Notes under the pieces: model-generated
Told to the model about the DNA's origin: nothing
Database searches by the model: none
The model's input: only the letters and a program-made list of their open reading frames with translations
Position numbers and translations under genes: made by a program
Assembly (NCBI RefSeq): GCF_008993995.1
Contig: NZ_BKNN01000002.1
Coordinates: 58,171-122,170 of the forward strand
Reading direction: 5' to 3'
DNA from: Acinetobacter brisouii
GTDB lineage: Bacteria; Pseudomonadota; Gammaproteobacteria; Pseudomonadales; Moraxellaceae
DNA length: 64,000 nt
In this document: piece by piece, positions 27,553 through 37,272 of the stretch
Layout of the letters: each line of letters starts with the position of its first letter
Position numbering within the stretch: position 1 is the first letter of the stretch

Positions 27553-28605
27553 ATGAAATTCAATCCACTTGCCCATACAGGTATCCAACTTCCCGAGATT
27601 TGCTTAGGCACCATGACCTTTGGTGAGCAAAATACTCAAGCCGAAGCTTTTGAACAGCTTAATTATGCGCTTGATCAGGGCTTGTATTTTTGGGATACCG
27701 CAGAAATGTATCCTGTACCACCAAAAGCTGAAACACAAGGTGCAACAGAACAGATTATTGGCAACTGGATTGGACAACATGGCAAGCGTGAGCAACTTTT
27801 TCTCGCTTCAAAAATTGCTGGACCAAGTTTTGGTGGCAGCTCCATTCGCCAAGGTCTAACCCACTTTAACCACAAAGATATTCAACAAGCTTTAGATGGC
27901 TCACTCAAGCGCTTACAAACCGATTATATTGACCTATATCAGTTACACTGGCCAGAACGTCATACTAATTTTTTTGGGCATCTTGGTTTTGGCAATCAGC
28001 TCGCCGCCAAACATGAACATGACCAGACTGCTTTAGAAGAAACACTTGATGCACTGCATCAGGAAATCCAAAAAGGGCGTATTCGTTTTATTGGTTTGTC
28101 GAATGAAACACCTTGGGGGACGATGAAGTTTCTGCACTTGGCAGAAAAAATGAATCTCAGCAAATTTGTGACTGTACAAAACCCATATAGCTTATTGAAC
28201 CGAACCTATGAAGTGGGCATGTCTGAAATTGCCAAATATGAAGGTGTCGGCTTACTTGCCTATTCGCCACTGGCTTTTGGTATGCTCACAGGAAAATACC
28301 GTCATGGTGCAAAACCTGAAAATGGTCGTATTACCTTATTCTCACGCTTTAGCCGTTACACCAACCCTGAATGTGAATGGGCGACTGAACAATATGCACA
28401 AGTTGCTGAAAAACATGGTTTAACACTCACTCAACTCGCACTTGCATTTATCAAACAACAGTTTTTTGTGACCAGTACCATTATTGGTACGACCTCTATG
28501 TCACAACTCAAAGAAAATATTGCTGCATTTGATCTCGAACTCAATGAAGAAATTTTGTTAGAAATTGAAGCCATTCATAAACAGCAACCGAACCCTGCAC
28601 CATAA
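27553..28605 (+). CDS. tas: NADP-dependent aldo/keto reductase, Tas type
   Basis: This 350-residue TIM-barrel oxidoreductase has the catalytic tetrad in place: D48 and Y53 in DTAEMY, Lys in FLASKIAGP and His in LYQLHWPE. The sequence follows E. coli Tas closely (LGTMTFGEQNT, AEMYPVPPK, QNPYSLLNR, LLAYSPLAFGMLTGKY). The physiological substrate is not known. It stands alone, with a GAGG-type ribosome site before the ATG and a terminator after the stop. Confidence 0.92.
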   Translation: MKFNPLAHTGIQLPEICLGTMTFGEQNTQAEAFEQLNYALDQGLYFWDTAEMYPVPPKAETQGATEQIIGNWIGQHGKREQLFLASKIAGPSFGGSSIRQGLTHFNHKDIQQALDGSLKRLQTDYIDLYQLHWPERHTNFFGHLGFGNQLAAKHEHDQTALEETLDALHQEIQKGRIRFIGLSNETPWGTMKFLHLAEKMNLSKFVTVQNPYSLLNRTYEVGMSEIAKYEGVGLLAYSPLAFGMLTGKYRHGAKPENGRITLFSRFSRYTNPECEWATEQYAQVAEKHGLTLTQLALAFIKQQFFVTSTIIGTTSMSQLKENIAAFDLELNEEILLEIEAIHKQQPNPAP

Positions 28606-28633
28606 AAAAAGGATGCTTTTGTATCCTTTTTTA
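28604..28633. terminator. Terminator between tas and the M48 lipoprotein gene
   Basis: An A-rich/T-rich hairpin (AAAAAGGAT / ATCCTTTTT, 8-base loop) between convergent genes, overlapping the tas stop. It can serve both strands. Confidence 0.75.
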
Positions 28634-28645
28634 ATTTTAGTACTG

Positions 28646-29425
28646 TTATCGACGGCTATTATATACAGCCATTGCAGCAGGCAAGTTCTTACGCATTGCA
28701 TCAATACGTTGTGAATTTGAAGGGTGCGTCGACATAAATGCTGGACCACCTGCACCTTCTAGCTTATTCATTTTTTCCCACAAAGTAATCGCGGCTTGTG
28801 GGTTATAACCTGCTTTCGCCATCAACATTAAACCGCCATAATCAGCACGACTTTCTAGGCTTCGAGAATAAGGTAAACCTACACCCACCTGACTTCCTAG
28901 ATCTAAAGCTGTAGCACCTAGACCACCTGCGGCATCCCCCACATAAGATTTACCTACATTCACAGCTAAACTGGTCAATACCTGTGCACCCAATTTATTT
29001 TTAGAATGTTCTTCCAAAGCATGGGTCATTTCATGCCCCATCACTGCGGCAATTTCTGCATCAGTCAGATTAAGCTTATTGACGATGCCTGTATAAAACA
29101 CCACTTTGCCACCCGGTGCAACATAGGCATTAATCTCATCGGATTTTAAAACTGCAAGTTGCCACTGGAATGCTTGCCCTGTTTGGTTCGCCTGATTGGC
29201 GTATGGTTCCATTCTTAACAGTACGGCATTAATACGTCGATAAGTATTTGAAGAGGTATCTAGCTGACCTTTTTGCTGTGCTTCGGTTCTCATTTTTGAG
29301 AAGGTGGTTGCAGCATTTGCATTTAACGTTGCTGAATCTGCACCACTCATATCTGCAATAGTCGTACATCCAGAAAAACTGACGATTGTGACCAACCCTA
29401 AGCTCAAAATGAGTTTATTGTTCAT
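28646..29425 (-). CDS. M48 family zinc metallopeptidase lipoprotein
   Basis: This 259-residue lipoprotein has a signal peptide ending in the lipobox FSGC (C20) and lies in the periplasm, attached to a membrane. The zinc site is complete: H131-E132-x-x-H135 in MGHEMTHALEEH and the third ligand in SLESRADYGG. It resembles LoiP/YggG and the catalytic part of BepA, proteases that monitor outer-membrane proteins, but lacks the TPR domain of BepA. It is transcribed alone and convergent with tas. Confidence 0.9.
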   Translation of the reverse strand: MNNKLILSLGLVTIVSFSGCTTIADMSGADSATLNANAATTFSKMRTEAQQKGQLDTSSNTYRRINAVLLRMEPYANQANQTGQAFQWQLAVLKSDEINAYVAPGGKVVFYTGIVNKLNLTDAEIAAVMGHEMTHALEEHSKNKLGAQVLTSLAVNVGKSYVGDAAGGLGATALDLGSQVGVGLPYSRSLESRADYGGLMLMAKAGYNPQAAITLWEKMNKLEGAGGPAFMSTHPSNSQRIDAMRKNLPAAMAVYNSRR

Positions 29426-29639
29426 GTTAAGAACACTCCAATTTTAAATTTTTTATACTCAAATAGCTGAATATTCAAACATTAAATTTATTTCATAATT
29501 CCTGTGCAGCTTTATAGGCTGTATTGAAATATATTTCAGCTTTGCTCTGATCTAAGCAATCATGAAAGAGGTTTATTATATAAGATGCTAAATCATCAAA
29601 ATATTAGCTTCTTATATAAAATATTATATTTATGTAAAC

Positions 29640-29963
29640 TTAAATCATTTTAAACATAAATAAAATCCAGAAAATCAGACAACCAATATTTAAAGCAAAA
29701 TAAATATTAGATAAACCTTTAAGCCGATCTTCCAACTTCAAATTACGACGCTTAGCCAATAAAAATGTATTTTGTATCAATACAATGGGTACAAAAATAC
29801 AGACTAACACTACGCTCAAGCCAACAAAGGCAGACATTAATAGATGTGGATCACGGGTCTGTTGTGATGCAATCAACATCGCAAGCGTTGGCGCACCGCC
29901 CAAAGCAAATAAAAAAGAATAGAAAATTGTTTTAGAAATATTCGGCTGTAATTGCATTGGCAT
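29640..29963 (-). CDS. Small three-helix membrane protein of unknown function
   Basis: This 107-residue protein has three hydrophobic segments (about residues 12-34, 42-70 and 85-107) and short polar loops. I do not recognise a family. ATG 29963 or the ATG two codons later could be the start; GGATAGGG lies immediately upstream and spaces better to the second. It sits alone between the M48 lipoprotein and purA, all on the minus strand, with a terminator separating it from purA. Confidence 0.7.
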   Translation of the reverse strand: MPMQLQPNISKTIFYSFLFALGGAPTLAMLIASQQTRDPHLLMSAFVGLSVVLVCIFVPIVLIQNTFLLAKRRNLKLEDRLKGLSNIYFALNIGCLIFWILFMFKMI

Positions 29964-30040
29964 CCCTATCCAATTGATACGGTTTTATTGGAGTGTTATA
30001 CAGAATGATCACTAGATAAAGTGAACTTTGGTCGAGCCAA

Positions 30041-30071
30041 AAAAAACCGCGACTCAAGATCGCGGTTTTTA
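30041..30071 (-). terminator. Terminator of purA
   Basis: A GC-rich stem (AACCGCGA / TCGCGGTT) with a 7-base loop and A/T-runs on both sides, 16 bases past the purA stop. Confidence 0.88.
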
Positions 30072-30086
30072 GTCAACATCTATGCA

Positions 30087-31421
<1,335 letters not shown>

Positions 31422-31476
31422 TCATGCTGTTAAAATTGAAAACTGAATCAAGTGACATGAACACCTGATTGAGCGA

Positions 31477-32643
31477 TTAAATTTTCTCGATGGTCCACTG
31501 ACCTGCAACCTGCACCAACTGGTGAGTTGCGTATGGCACCGAGTTTAAATCATCATTACCCAACAATTGAATTACACTTAAGCCTTGTGCTCGAGCCTGT
31601 CCAATTGCTTCTACCAAATCTGCATCAATTCCTTTCGGCGCAACCACAGTGGTCACCTGCTGAAACTGACCTGCACATAGTGCATACAAGTCACAACTAA
31701 AACCAGTTGCAGGACGCGCACGACCGAAGTGCTCACCAATCCCGTCATAACGTCCACCTTGAGCCAGTGGTGCAGCACGGTTTGGTGCATAAACTGCATA
31801 CATTAAACCTGTATGATAATGATACGAACGTAACTCAACGACATCGATACCAATATTCAGGTTTTTCCAGCGTGCACGAATTTGTGCATGCGTGGTAATG
31901 ACAGCTTCTAGCGCCTGTTTAAACGCTGCATCAGCCAAGATTGCAGGGCTTAAATTCGCTTGCAATGCATCTAAATCACTTGAATAACGTCCAAGTGCAT
32001 AAAAATCTGAGCCAAAGCTGATTGACTGGGTAAATTCTGCCAACTCAGGCAGTGCTTTACGCTGATAAAGATCAGACAAATGTCGTTCTGTTTCTTTATT
32101 CAATCCAGCAAGTTTCACCAAACTACGGAATAATCCAACATGCCCTAAATCTAGATGCACGCTTTCAATCAGTCCAGCAGTTTCGATCAAACTCAACATG
32201 ACATCAACCATTTCTACATCGGCATCGATACTGTCATGTCCAAACAATTCTGCACCTAGCTGTAAAGGTGCGCGGGAGGTATTAAACCCTTGTGGTTTTG
32301 TATGTAATACCGTACCTGCGTAGCAATAGCGCGCTACACCTTGAACTGGACGCACATGCGCATCGATACGTGCCACTTGTGGTGTCATATCGGCACGAAC
32401 ACCCAGTAATCGACCAGAAAGCTGATCAATCACTTTAAATGTGGCTAAGTCTAAATCTTGATTCGATTCGGAAAGGGAAGATAAAGATTCGATGTATTCG
32501 ATAAATGGCGTGTACACCAGCTGATAACCACGCGATGCGAGGAAATCTAATGCTTTACGACGCAAAGCTTCTACGACTTGCGCTTGTTCCGGTAATACAT
32601 CAGCTACACCATCAGGTAATAACCATGTCTCTGAAATGGGCAT
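31477..32643 (-). CDS. hisZ: ATP phosphoribosyltransferase regulatory subunit HisZ
   Basis: HisZ is a histidyl-tRNA-synthetase-like protein without aminoacylation activity. It binds short-form HisG and makes the first enzyme of histidine synthesis active and histidine-sensitive. The 388-residue protein opens with WLLPDGVADVLP and has class II-like motifs (YTPFIEYIESLS, GVRADMTPQVARID, GGRYDGIGEHFG), but no C-terminal anticodon domain, as expected. It is upstream of purA, an arrangement seen widely in gammaproteobacteria that have short HisG. Confidence 0.95.
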   Translation of the reverse strand: MPISETWLLPDGVADVLPEQAQVVEALRRKALDFLASRGYQLVYTPFIEYIESLSSLSESNQDLDLATFKVIDQLSGRLLGVRADMTPQVARIDAHVRPVQGVARYCYAGTVLHTKPQGFNTSRAPLQLGAELFGHDSIDADVEMVDVMLSLIETAGLIESVHLDLGHVGLFRSLVKLAGLNKETERHLSDLYQRKALPELAEFTQSISFGSDFYALGRYSSDLDALQANLSPAILADAAFKQALEAVITTHAQIRARWKNLNIGIDVVELRSYHYHTGLMYAVYAPNRAAPLAQGGRYDGIGEHFGRARPATGFSCDLYALCAGQFQQVTTVVAPKGIDADLVEAIGQARAQGLSVIQLLGNDDLNSVPYATHQLVQVAGQWTIEKI

Positions 32644-32683
32644 GTTGTAAACCTAAATTTTGTCTGCGCGGAAATGATCCACA

Positions 32684-32712
32684 TAAAAAAATCGGGAACA
32701 CACCCGATTTCT
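32684..32712 (-). terminator. Terminator of the cysteine hydrolase gene
   Basis: An 8-bp stem (AAATCGGG / CCCGATTT) with an AACACA loop is followed by a T-run on the minus strand. It lies between the hydrolase gene and hisZ, separating their transcripts. Confidence 0.85.
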
Positions 32713-32772
32713 CCTAGTCTAGCACGTAAGATACACACATGCACTGAGATTTTTATCTTTTGATTATTTTAA

Positions 32773-33330
32773 TCACACTGTGTGACTCAAATATTTCTGT
32801 GTCGTTTCAATTTTTGCAAACATTTGAAAAGATGACAAATATGCAGTTTGCACATCATCGGCAATCACCGTTCGCCCTGCATATTGCAAATCTTTTGTCG
32901 CCGTTGCATCGGCAATTACAATCGGCTGATAACCATATTCAGCCGCAGCACGCGAGGTCGCATCAACACACATATGCGTCATCATACCTGTAATGATCAC
33001 CTGTTCAACGCCTAATTGATCCAAGATTTCTTTTAAATCCGTCTGAAAAAAGCTATTTGGAAACTGCTTTTCAACAATGATAGATGCTGAGTTGATTGCT
33101 AAATCTGCATGCAATTTGACACCATGAGTTCCTGCAACAAAAAATGGAGCTTCAGGAGAAGCCGCAATATGTTGAATATAAATAATCGGCGCTTGTGCCT
33201 GATGAAATACTTTTTCTAAATGCTGAATATTTTCCAAGGCGTGTTCAGGCGCAAAAAGTGCCATTTTACCTGCTGGGAAATAATCATTTTGAACATCAAT
33301 CACCAATAATGCAGTCTTTTTCACATTCAT
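32773..33330 (-). CDS. Isochorismatase-like cysteine hydrolase
   Basis: This 185-residue hydrolase belongs to the nicotinamidase/isochorismatase superfamily. The catalytic triad is present: D12 in VIDVQNDYF, K88 in VEKQFPNSF and C121 in MMTHMCVDATSR. The substrate is not clear. The GAGG ribosome site touches the annotated ATG but spaces well to the GTG two codons later (33324), which may be the true start. The gene is divergent from an Lrp-type regulator, which may control it. Confidence 0.88.
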   Translation of the reverse strand: MNVKKTALLVIDVQNDYFPAGKMALFAPEHALENIQHLEKVFHQAQAPIIYIQHIAASPEAPFFVAGTHGVKLHADLAINSASIIVEKQFPNSFFQTDLKEILDQLGVEQVIITGMMTHMCVDATSRAAAEYGYQPIVIADATATKDLQYAGRTVIADDVQTAYLSSFQMFAKIETTQKYLSHTV

Positions 33331-33445
33331 TTCCTCAATCTGTTGAATCTACCTGTAGATTAAGGAAATGCGCTAGCGAAACGCAGATCCGCATGAAAGA
33401 ATGTATGATTCATTTCTTTCATCTTGAAAATTATCAGGCTTTCAC

Positions 33446-33844
33446 ATGTCTTTAGATCCAATTGATGCAAAAATCTTGACCATTTTAAAAAATGACTCTC
33501 GCCTGTCACATAAAGAGATTGGAGAAATGGTGCACCGCACAGGACAAGCCGTTGGGCAACGCATAGCCAAAATGCAAGATGAAGGTTTGATTCAAAAATA
33601 CAGTATTGTGATTCAACACCATGCAACCCAGTTTATCCGTGTGATGATGCAAAATAATCGATTTGCTGAATTTGAAGCTTTTACTCAGCAATTTGAACAG
33701 ATTGAAAGCTGTTTTAAAGTTTCAGGCTCAGCATGTTATATGCTAGTTGCACATTTCGAGCATTCAGCACTCAATCATTTTATTGAACAGCTTTCAGACT
33801 GGGGGCAGTATTCTGTGGATAGTGTGGTTCGTCAAATCGAGTAA
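33446..33844 (+). CDS. Lrp/AsnC family regulator (short form)
   Basis: This 132-residue DNA-binding protein has an N-terminal helix-turn-helix (LDPIDAKILTILKNDSRLSHKEIGEMV) and a C-terminal RAM/ligand domain. It is about 20 residues shorter than typical Lrp proteins and the helix-turn-helix has the unusual RTGQAVGQRI recognition helix. It is divergent from the cysteine hydrolase gene (115 bases apart), so regulation of that gene is a fair guess. Its stop is 2 bases from the stop of another Lrp gene on the opposite strand. Confidence 0.85.
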   Translation: MSLDPIDAKILTILKNDSRLSHKEIGEMVHRTGQAVGQRIAKMQDEGLIQKYSIVIQHHATQFIRVMMQNNRFAEFEAFTQQFEQIESCFKVSGSACYMLVAHFEHSALNHFIEQLSDWGQYSVDSVVRQIE

Positions 33845-33846
33845 CT

Positions 33847-34302
33847 TTAGTAAATCGGCAACTCAGTCGTTAATTTCACTTTTTGTAATGGAATCTCGGT
33901 TTTCACATTTTGAATGCCTGTAATTTTATTGAGCTGTTGAATCTGAAATTGACGGTAAGCTTCCAAATCAGATACCACAATTCTCAAGAAAAAATCACAA
34001 TCTCCCGCCATGAGCTGACATTCCACCACCTCAGGTAAATCCTTAATAGATTCAACAAAATGATTGACTGTATAGGCCGACTGTTCTTTTAACCAAATAC
34101 GTGCAAATACAGTTAAGCCCAAATTGACTTTGGCTGGATCAATCAACGCCACATATTTTTCAATCACACCATCATCTTCAAGTTGTTTCACACGTCTCAA
34201 ACATGGTGATGCGGACAAACCGACCCGCTGAGCCAATTCGTTATTTTGGAGTTTTCCATCATGTTGTAGTGCTTGCAAAATTCGTCTATCAATTTGATCC
34301 AT
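33847..34302 (-). CDS. Lrp/AsnC family regulator
   Basis: This 151-residue regulator has a canonical Lrp arrangement: MDQIDRRILQALQHDGKLQNNELAQRVGLS followed by SPCLRRVKQLEDDGVI and a RAM domain ending in KTEIPLQKVKLTTELPIY. ATG 34302 is used because GAGGATTGTG precedes it; the open frame extends 30 codons further without support. It is divergent from azlCD (148 bases apart), so it is likely the local regulator of branched-chain amino acid export, as AzlB is in Bacillus. Confidence 0.92.
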   Translation of the reverse strand: MDQIDRRILQALQHDGKLQNNELAQRVGLSASPCLRRVKQLEDDGVIEKYVALIDPAKVNLGLTVFARIWLKEQSAYTVNHFVESIKDLPEVVECQLMAGDCDFFLRIVVSDLEAYRQFQIQQLNKITGIQNVKTEIPLQKVKLTTELPIY

Positions 34303-34450
34303 CACAATCCTCAGCATTTTAATACCAAAATTTATTATTTTATTAGCATAATCTACTAAATTAGATAAAATCAACGCTAAATTTAGCTCCAAATGCTGCC
34401 AGCATTGCCATAAACTATTTTTCTGATTTTATGATCACCCAATTAGGTAT

Positions 34451-35203
34451 ATGGACATGTTGACGCTTAAAAATACCGCGCAAAGCTTGAATGATTCGAG
34501 TGAGTTTGTTGACTTTAAACGTGGCTTAAAAGCATCAATTCCCATTCTAATTGGCATGGTTCCCTTTGCCATGGTTCTCGGTACACAAGCCACTCAGAAA
34601 GGTCTGAGCCTGCTCGAAATTCCATTACTCACAGGCTTGAATTTCGCGGGAGGTTCAGAGTTCACTATTTTGGAAATGTGGACCAATCCACCGCAAATTC
34701 TCATGCTGATGTTTGTCACCTTTTTAGTGAACAGCCGTCATCTACTGATGGGGGCGAGCCTTGTTCCTTACCTAAAGCATTTACCTAATAAAAAAGTCTT
34801 ACCTGCTTTATTTTTCATGTGCGATGAAAGTTGGGCGATGGGCATGGCCAATGCTCAGCAAAACTCACAATACCCACTCGGCCAACGATTCAATATGGCT
34901 TTTTACTCAGGAATCTGTTTTGCCTTATATGCGATGTGGATTTCCTGTACAGCACTTGGTGGCGCAGTTGGCCCTGTCATTGGAGATATTACGCGCTGGG
35001 GCTTTGATATGGCATTTCCTGCGGTGTTTTTAGTGCTCATTCGTGGCATGTGGCAAGGCGTTGCAGCAGCTCGACCATGGTTAGTCAGTTTAATTGCAGC
35101 CGTCATTGCTTATCTGTATTTGCCAGAAGGCTGGTATGTGCCAATTGGCGCAATTTTCGGGATTGCTTCAGCATTCTTTTTTGTAGGAGATGATGCAGAA
35201 TGA
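34451..35203 (+). CDS. azlC: Branched-chain amino acid exporter, AzlC subunit
   Basis: This 250-residue inner-membrane protein forms the large subunit of the AzlCD exporter. The family block GFKRGLKASIPILIGMVPFAMVLG-like N-terminus, GLNFAGGSEF and NSRHLLMGASL are visible, with about seven to eight membrane segments. The start is ATG 34451, with a second ATG at 34457. Its last codons overlap the azlD start by four bases (ATGA), so the two are translationally coupled. Control by the divergent Lrp protein is inferred from position. Confidence 0.92.
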   Translation: MDMLTLKNTAQSLNDSSEFVDFKRGLKASIPILIGMVPFAMVLGTQATQKGLSLLEIPLLTGLNFAGGSEFTILEMWTNPPQILMLMFVTFLVNSRHLLMGASLVPYLKHLPNKKVLPALFFMCDESWAMGMANAQQNSQYPLGQRFNMAFYSGICFALYAMWISCTALGGAVGPVIGDITRWGFDMAFPAVFLVLIRGMWQGVAAARPWLVSLIAAVIAYLYLPEGWYVPIGAIFGIASAFFFVGDDAE

Positions 35204-35499
35204 TTCACGGTATGACGTTATTAGCCATTATTTGTGTCGCATTAACCACTTATTCCACACGTGTGCTTGGCTACATCTTACTTAAAAACAAAACGCTAAG
35301 CGCCCGTCAAAAACGAATTTTAGAAGTTGTTCCGGGCTGCGTACTGATTTCGGTCATCGCCCCTTATTTTGTTCGAGACAATATTGTGGATGTGATTGCG
35401 ATGGCGATTACGCTATTGGCAGCATCGCGTTTCTCACTACTGCCCACCGTTATTGTGAGCATGCTTTCTGCTGCAGCATTGCGTATGGTTTTGTTATAG
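35200..35499 (+). CDS. azlD: Branched-chain amino acid exporter, AzlD subunit
   Basis: This 99-residue protein has four hydrophobic segments and the family features TYSTRVLGYILL near the N-terminus and LEVVPGCVLISVIAPYF in the middle. It works with AzlC in amino-acid efflux. The ATGA overlap with azlC shows a tight two-gene operon. No clear rightward terminator follows. Confidence 0.92.
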   Translation: MIHGMTLLAIICVALTTYSTRVLGYILLKNKTLSARQKRILEVVPGCVLISVIAPYFVRDNIVDVIAMAITLLAASRFSLLPTVIVSMLSAAALRMVLL

Positions 35500-35510
35500 C
35501 GATGAGAATC

Positions 35511-35539
35511 AAAAAACACCTACTCATTTTTGAGTAGGC
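35511..35539 (-). terminator. Terminator overlapping the end of the coiled-coil protein gene
   Basis: An 8-bp stem (CCTACTCA / TGAGTAGG) with a TTTT loop is followed on the minus strand by GTTTTTT. The stem includes the last codons and stop of the adjacent gene. Confidence 0.8.
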
Positions 35540-35832
35540 TGTACCATTTTGCTTAAAATATTCACCATTTCAACTTGCTGTTTCTCTAATTTCTGAAGCT
35601 TAGCATTGGTATGATCGAGCGCTTCTTGCTGTACATGCATTTTCTTGGCAAGATCCTGCATAATCTCCAACGTCTTTTTCAAATGATCTTCCAAATGTGC
35701 CACTTGCTGTTGTAACTGATGATTTTCACTCAAATCACTTAAATCCTGACGCTGATTTTTGACTTGCAACCAAACCAGCACCATGACCACAACCATTAAT
35801 AGAATGGTTAATCCCCAAAGCCACATCATCAT
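35524..35832 (-). CDS. Membrane-anchored coiled-coil protein of unknown function
   Basis: This 102-residue protein has one N-terminal membrane helix (residues 3-24, LWGLTILLMVVVMVLVWLQV) and then a long, highly charged coiled coil (about 28-95) with heptad-like Leu spacing. It resembles the general build of small envelope or cell-division coiled-coil proteins, but no family is recognised. It follows the GAPDH-like gene by 12 bases on the same strand and is probably co-transcribed with it. Confidence 0.75.
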   Translation of the reverse strand: MMMWLWGLTILLMVVVMVLVWLQVKNQRQDLSDLSENHQLQQQVAHLEDHLKKTLEIMQDLAKKMHVQQEALDHTNAKLQKLEKQQVEMVNILSKMVQPTQK

Positions 35833-35844
35833 TCAATATCCTAT

Positions 35845-36873
35845 TTATTGTTCAGTAAATGACTCACACAAATCCAGTAAGCGATTTGCATAACCCCATT
35901 CATTATCATACCATGCAAAGACTTTTGCCTGACGTCCAACCACCATAGTTTGATTAAAATCAACAATTAATGACTCAGGTGAATGATTAAAATCGCTCGA
36001 CACCAAGACTTCATCAGTAACCGACATAATCTCAGCATAATAGGTATCGGCAGCATGTTTTAAAACATGGTGAAGCTGCTCAATGCTCACCGCTTTTTGA
36101 GCGACAAAACTTAAATCAATCGCAGCCACATTAATGGTCGGTACACGAATTGAATAACCATCAATTCGATCAGCCATTTTTGGCATCACCCGTTTTAAAG
36201 CACCCAAAGCACTCGATGTGGTTGGAATAATATTGTGTCCTGCTGCGCGTGCACGGCGCAAATCGCGGTGAGCGTGATCCAGTACCGACTGATCGGCTGT
36301 CACTGCATGAATTTCGGTCATCAACGCAGTTTCAATCCCAAAATGATCATCCAGAATTTTGACTAATGGCACTAAAGCCTGTGTGGTACACGACACACTC
36401 GAAATAATCTGATCACTGGCTTTGACATCTAAATGGTTCACACCATACACCACCGCAATATCAACACTATCAAACGGTGCAGCGCCAATAATCACGCGCT
36501 TTGCACCTGCGTTTAAATGTCGAGTTGCTGCCTCACGGGAACGGAACAAACCTGTACATTCCAGTACAACATCAATATTGAGTTGATCCCATGGTAATTG
36601 TTCTGGCTGTGAACCACGGAAGACCTGAATTTTTAAGGATTGCCCTGCGCTCTGTACTGCTAAAAAATGATCACCCTGCTCAGTGATAATTTCCGCTTTG
36701 CCTTTAAAACGCCCGTGTGTTGAATCGTATTTGAACAAATGCAGCAAGGTTTCAATATCGGCAATATCATTGATGGCAACAATATCGAAATGAAATTGTT
36801 TTGGATTTTCAAACCATGCCCGAATAACATTGCGTCCTATTCGCCCAAATCCGTTAATTGCGATTCGTTGCAT
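35845..36873 (-). CDS. Glyceraldehyde-3-phosphate / erythrose-4-phosphate dehydrogenase-like enzyme
   Basis: This 342-residue NAD-dependent aldehyde dehydrogenase of the GAPDH fold has the Rossmann motif NGFGRIGR (residues 7-14), catalytic C162 in SCTTQ and H189 in EIHAVT. The motif is SCTTQ instead of the usual SCTTN. Several stretches (DLRRARAA, RVPTINVAAIDLS, DFNHSPESLIVD) are close to erythrose-4-phosphate dehydrogenase (Epd), but the choice between Epd and GAPDH cannot be settled from sequence. It is read away from alaS. Confidence 0.88.
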   Translation of the reverse strand: MQRIAINGFGRIGRNVIRAWFENPKQFHFDIVAINDIADIETLLHLFKYDSTHGRFKGKAEIITEQGDHFLAVQSAGQSLKIQVFRGSQPEQLPWDQLNIDVVLECTGLFRSREAATRHLNAGAKRVIIGAAPFDSVDIAVVYGVNHLDVKASDQIISSVSCTTQALVPLVKILDDHFGIETALMTEIHAVTADQSVLDHAHRDLRRARAAGHNIIPTTSSALGALKRVMPKMADRIDGYSIRVPTINVAAIDLSFVAQKAVSIEQLHHVLKHAADTYYAEIMSVTDEVLVSSDFNHSPESLIVDFNQTMVVGRQAKVFAWYDNEWGYANRLLDLCESFTEQ

Positions 36874-37272
36874 GATCTTGATTTCCTAATAACCCCAAAT
36901 TGAGTCCGTTATCTTAAAACATTCAAGATGGTGATGATAGCTGAACAACCTATTTTTCAAATATAATTCAAAAACAATTAGCTACATGCCGATAAAAATA
37001 ATGATGATCCGAAATTTCTATTCTATCCAAGGCTTTACACCACTTTGTAAACTAAAGAAAATTCTTACAATTTACTCACCGAAAGCATATAACAAACATA
37101 GACTTATTTTCATAGATTTGTCGTGATTTATAGCTAAAATCGTTGGTCATACCCTGATTTTTCGTTATAATTTGGCGTTTTTAAATTATCAGCCTCGTAT
37201 TAATCAGTTTTACTATTCTAAAAGATTTGATTTAATGCGTTTAGCCAAAATGATTAGATGGAGTGACTTGTT
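36874..37272. other. Divergent intergenic region upstream of alaS
   Basis: About 400 bases without a gene between the GAPDH-like gene and alaS. It holds the alaS promoter described separately and an AT-rich stretch. No small ORF, riboswitch or repeat was seen. The alaS leader from the predicted start of transcription is about 95 bases. Confidence 0.6.
37143..37171 (+). promoter_or_regulatory. Sigma-70 promoter of alaS
   Basis: The -35 is TTGGTC and the -10 is a perfect TATAAT with exactly 17 bases between. It reads toward alaS, and transcription would begin near 37178. Confidence 0.75.
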
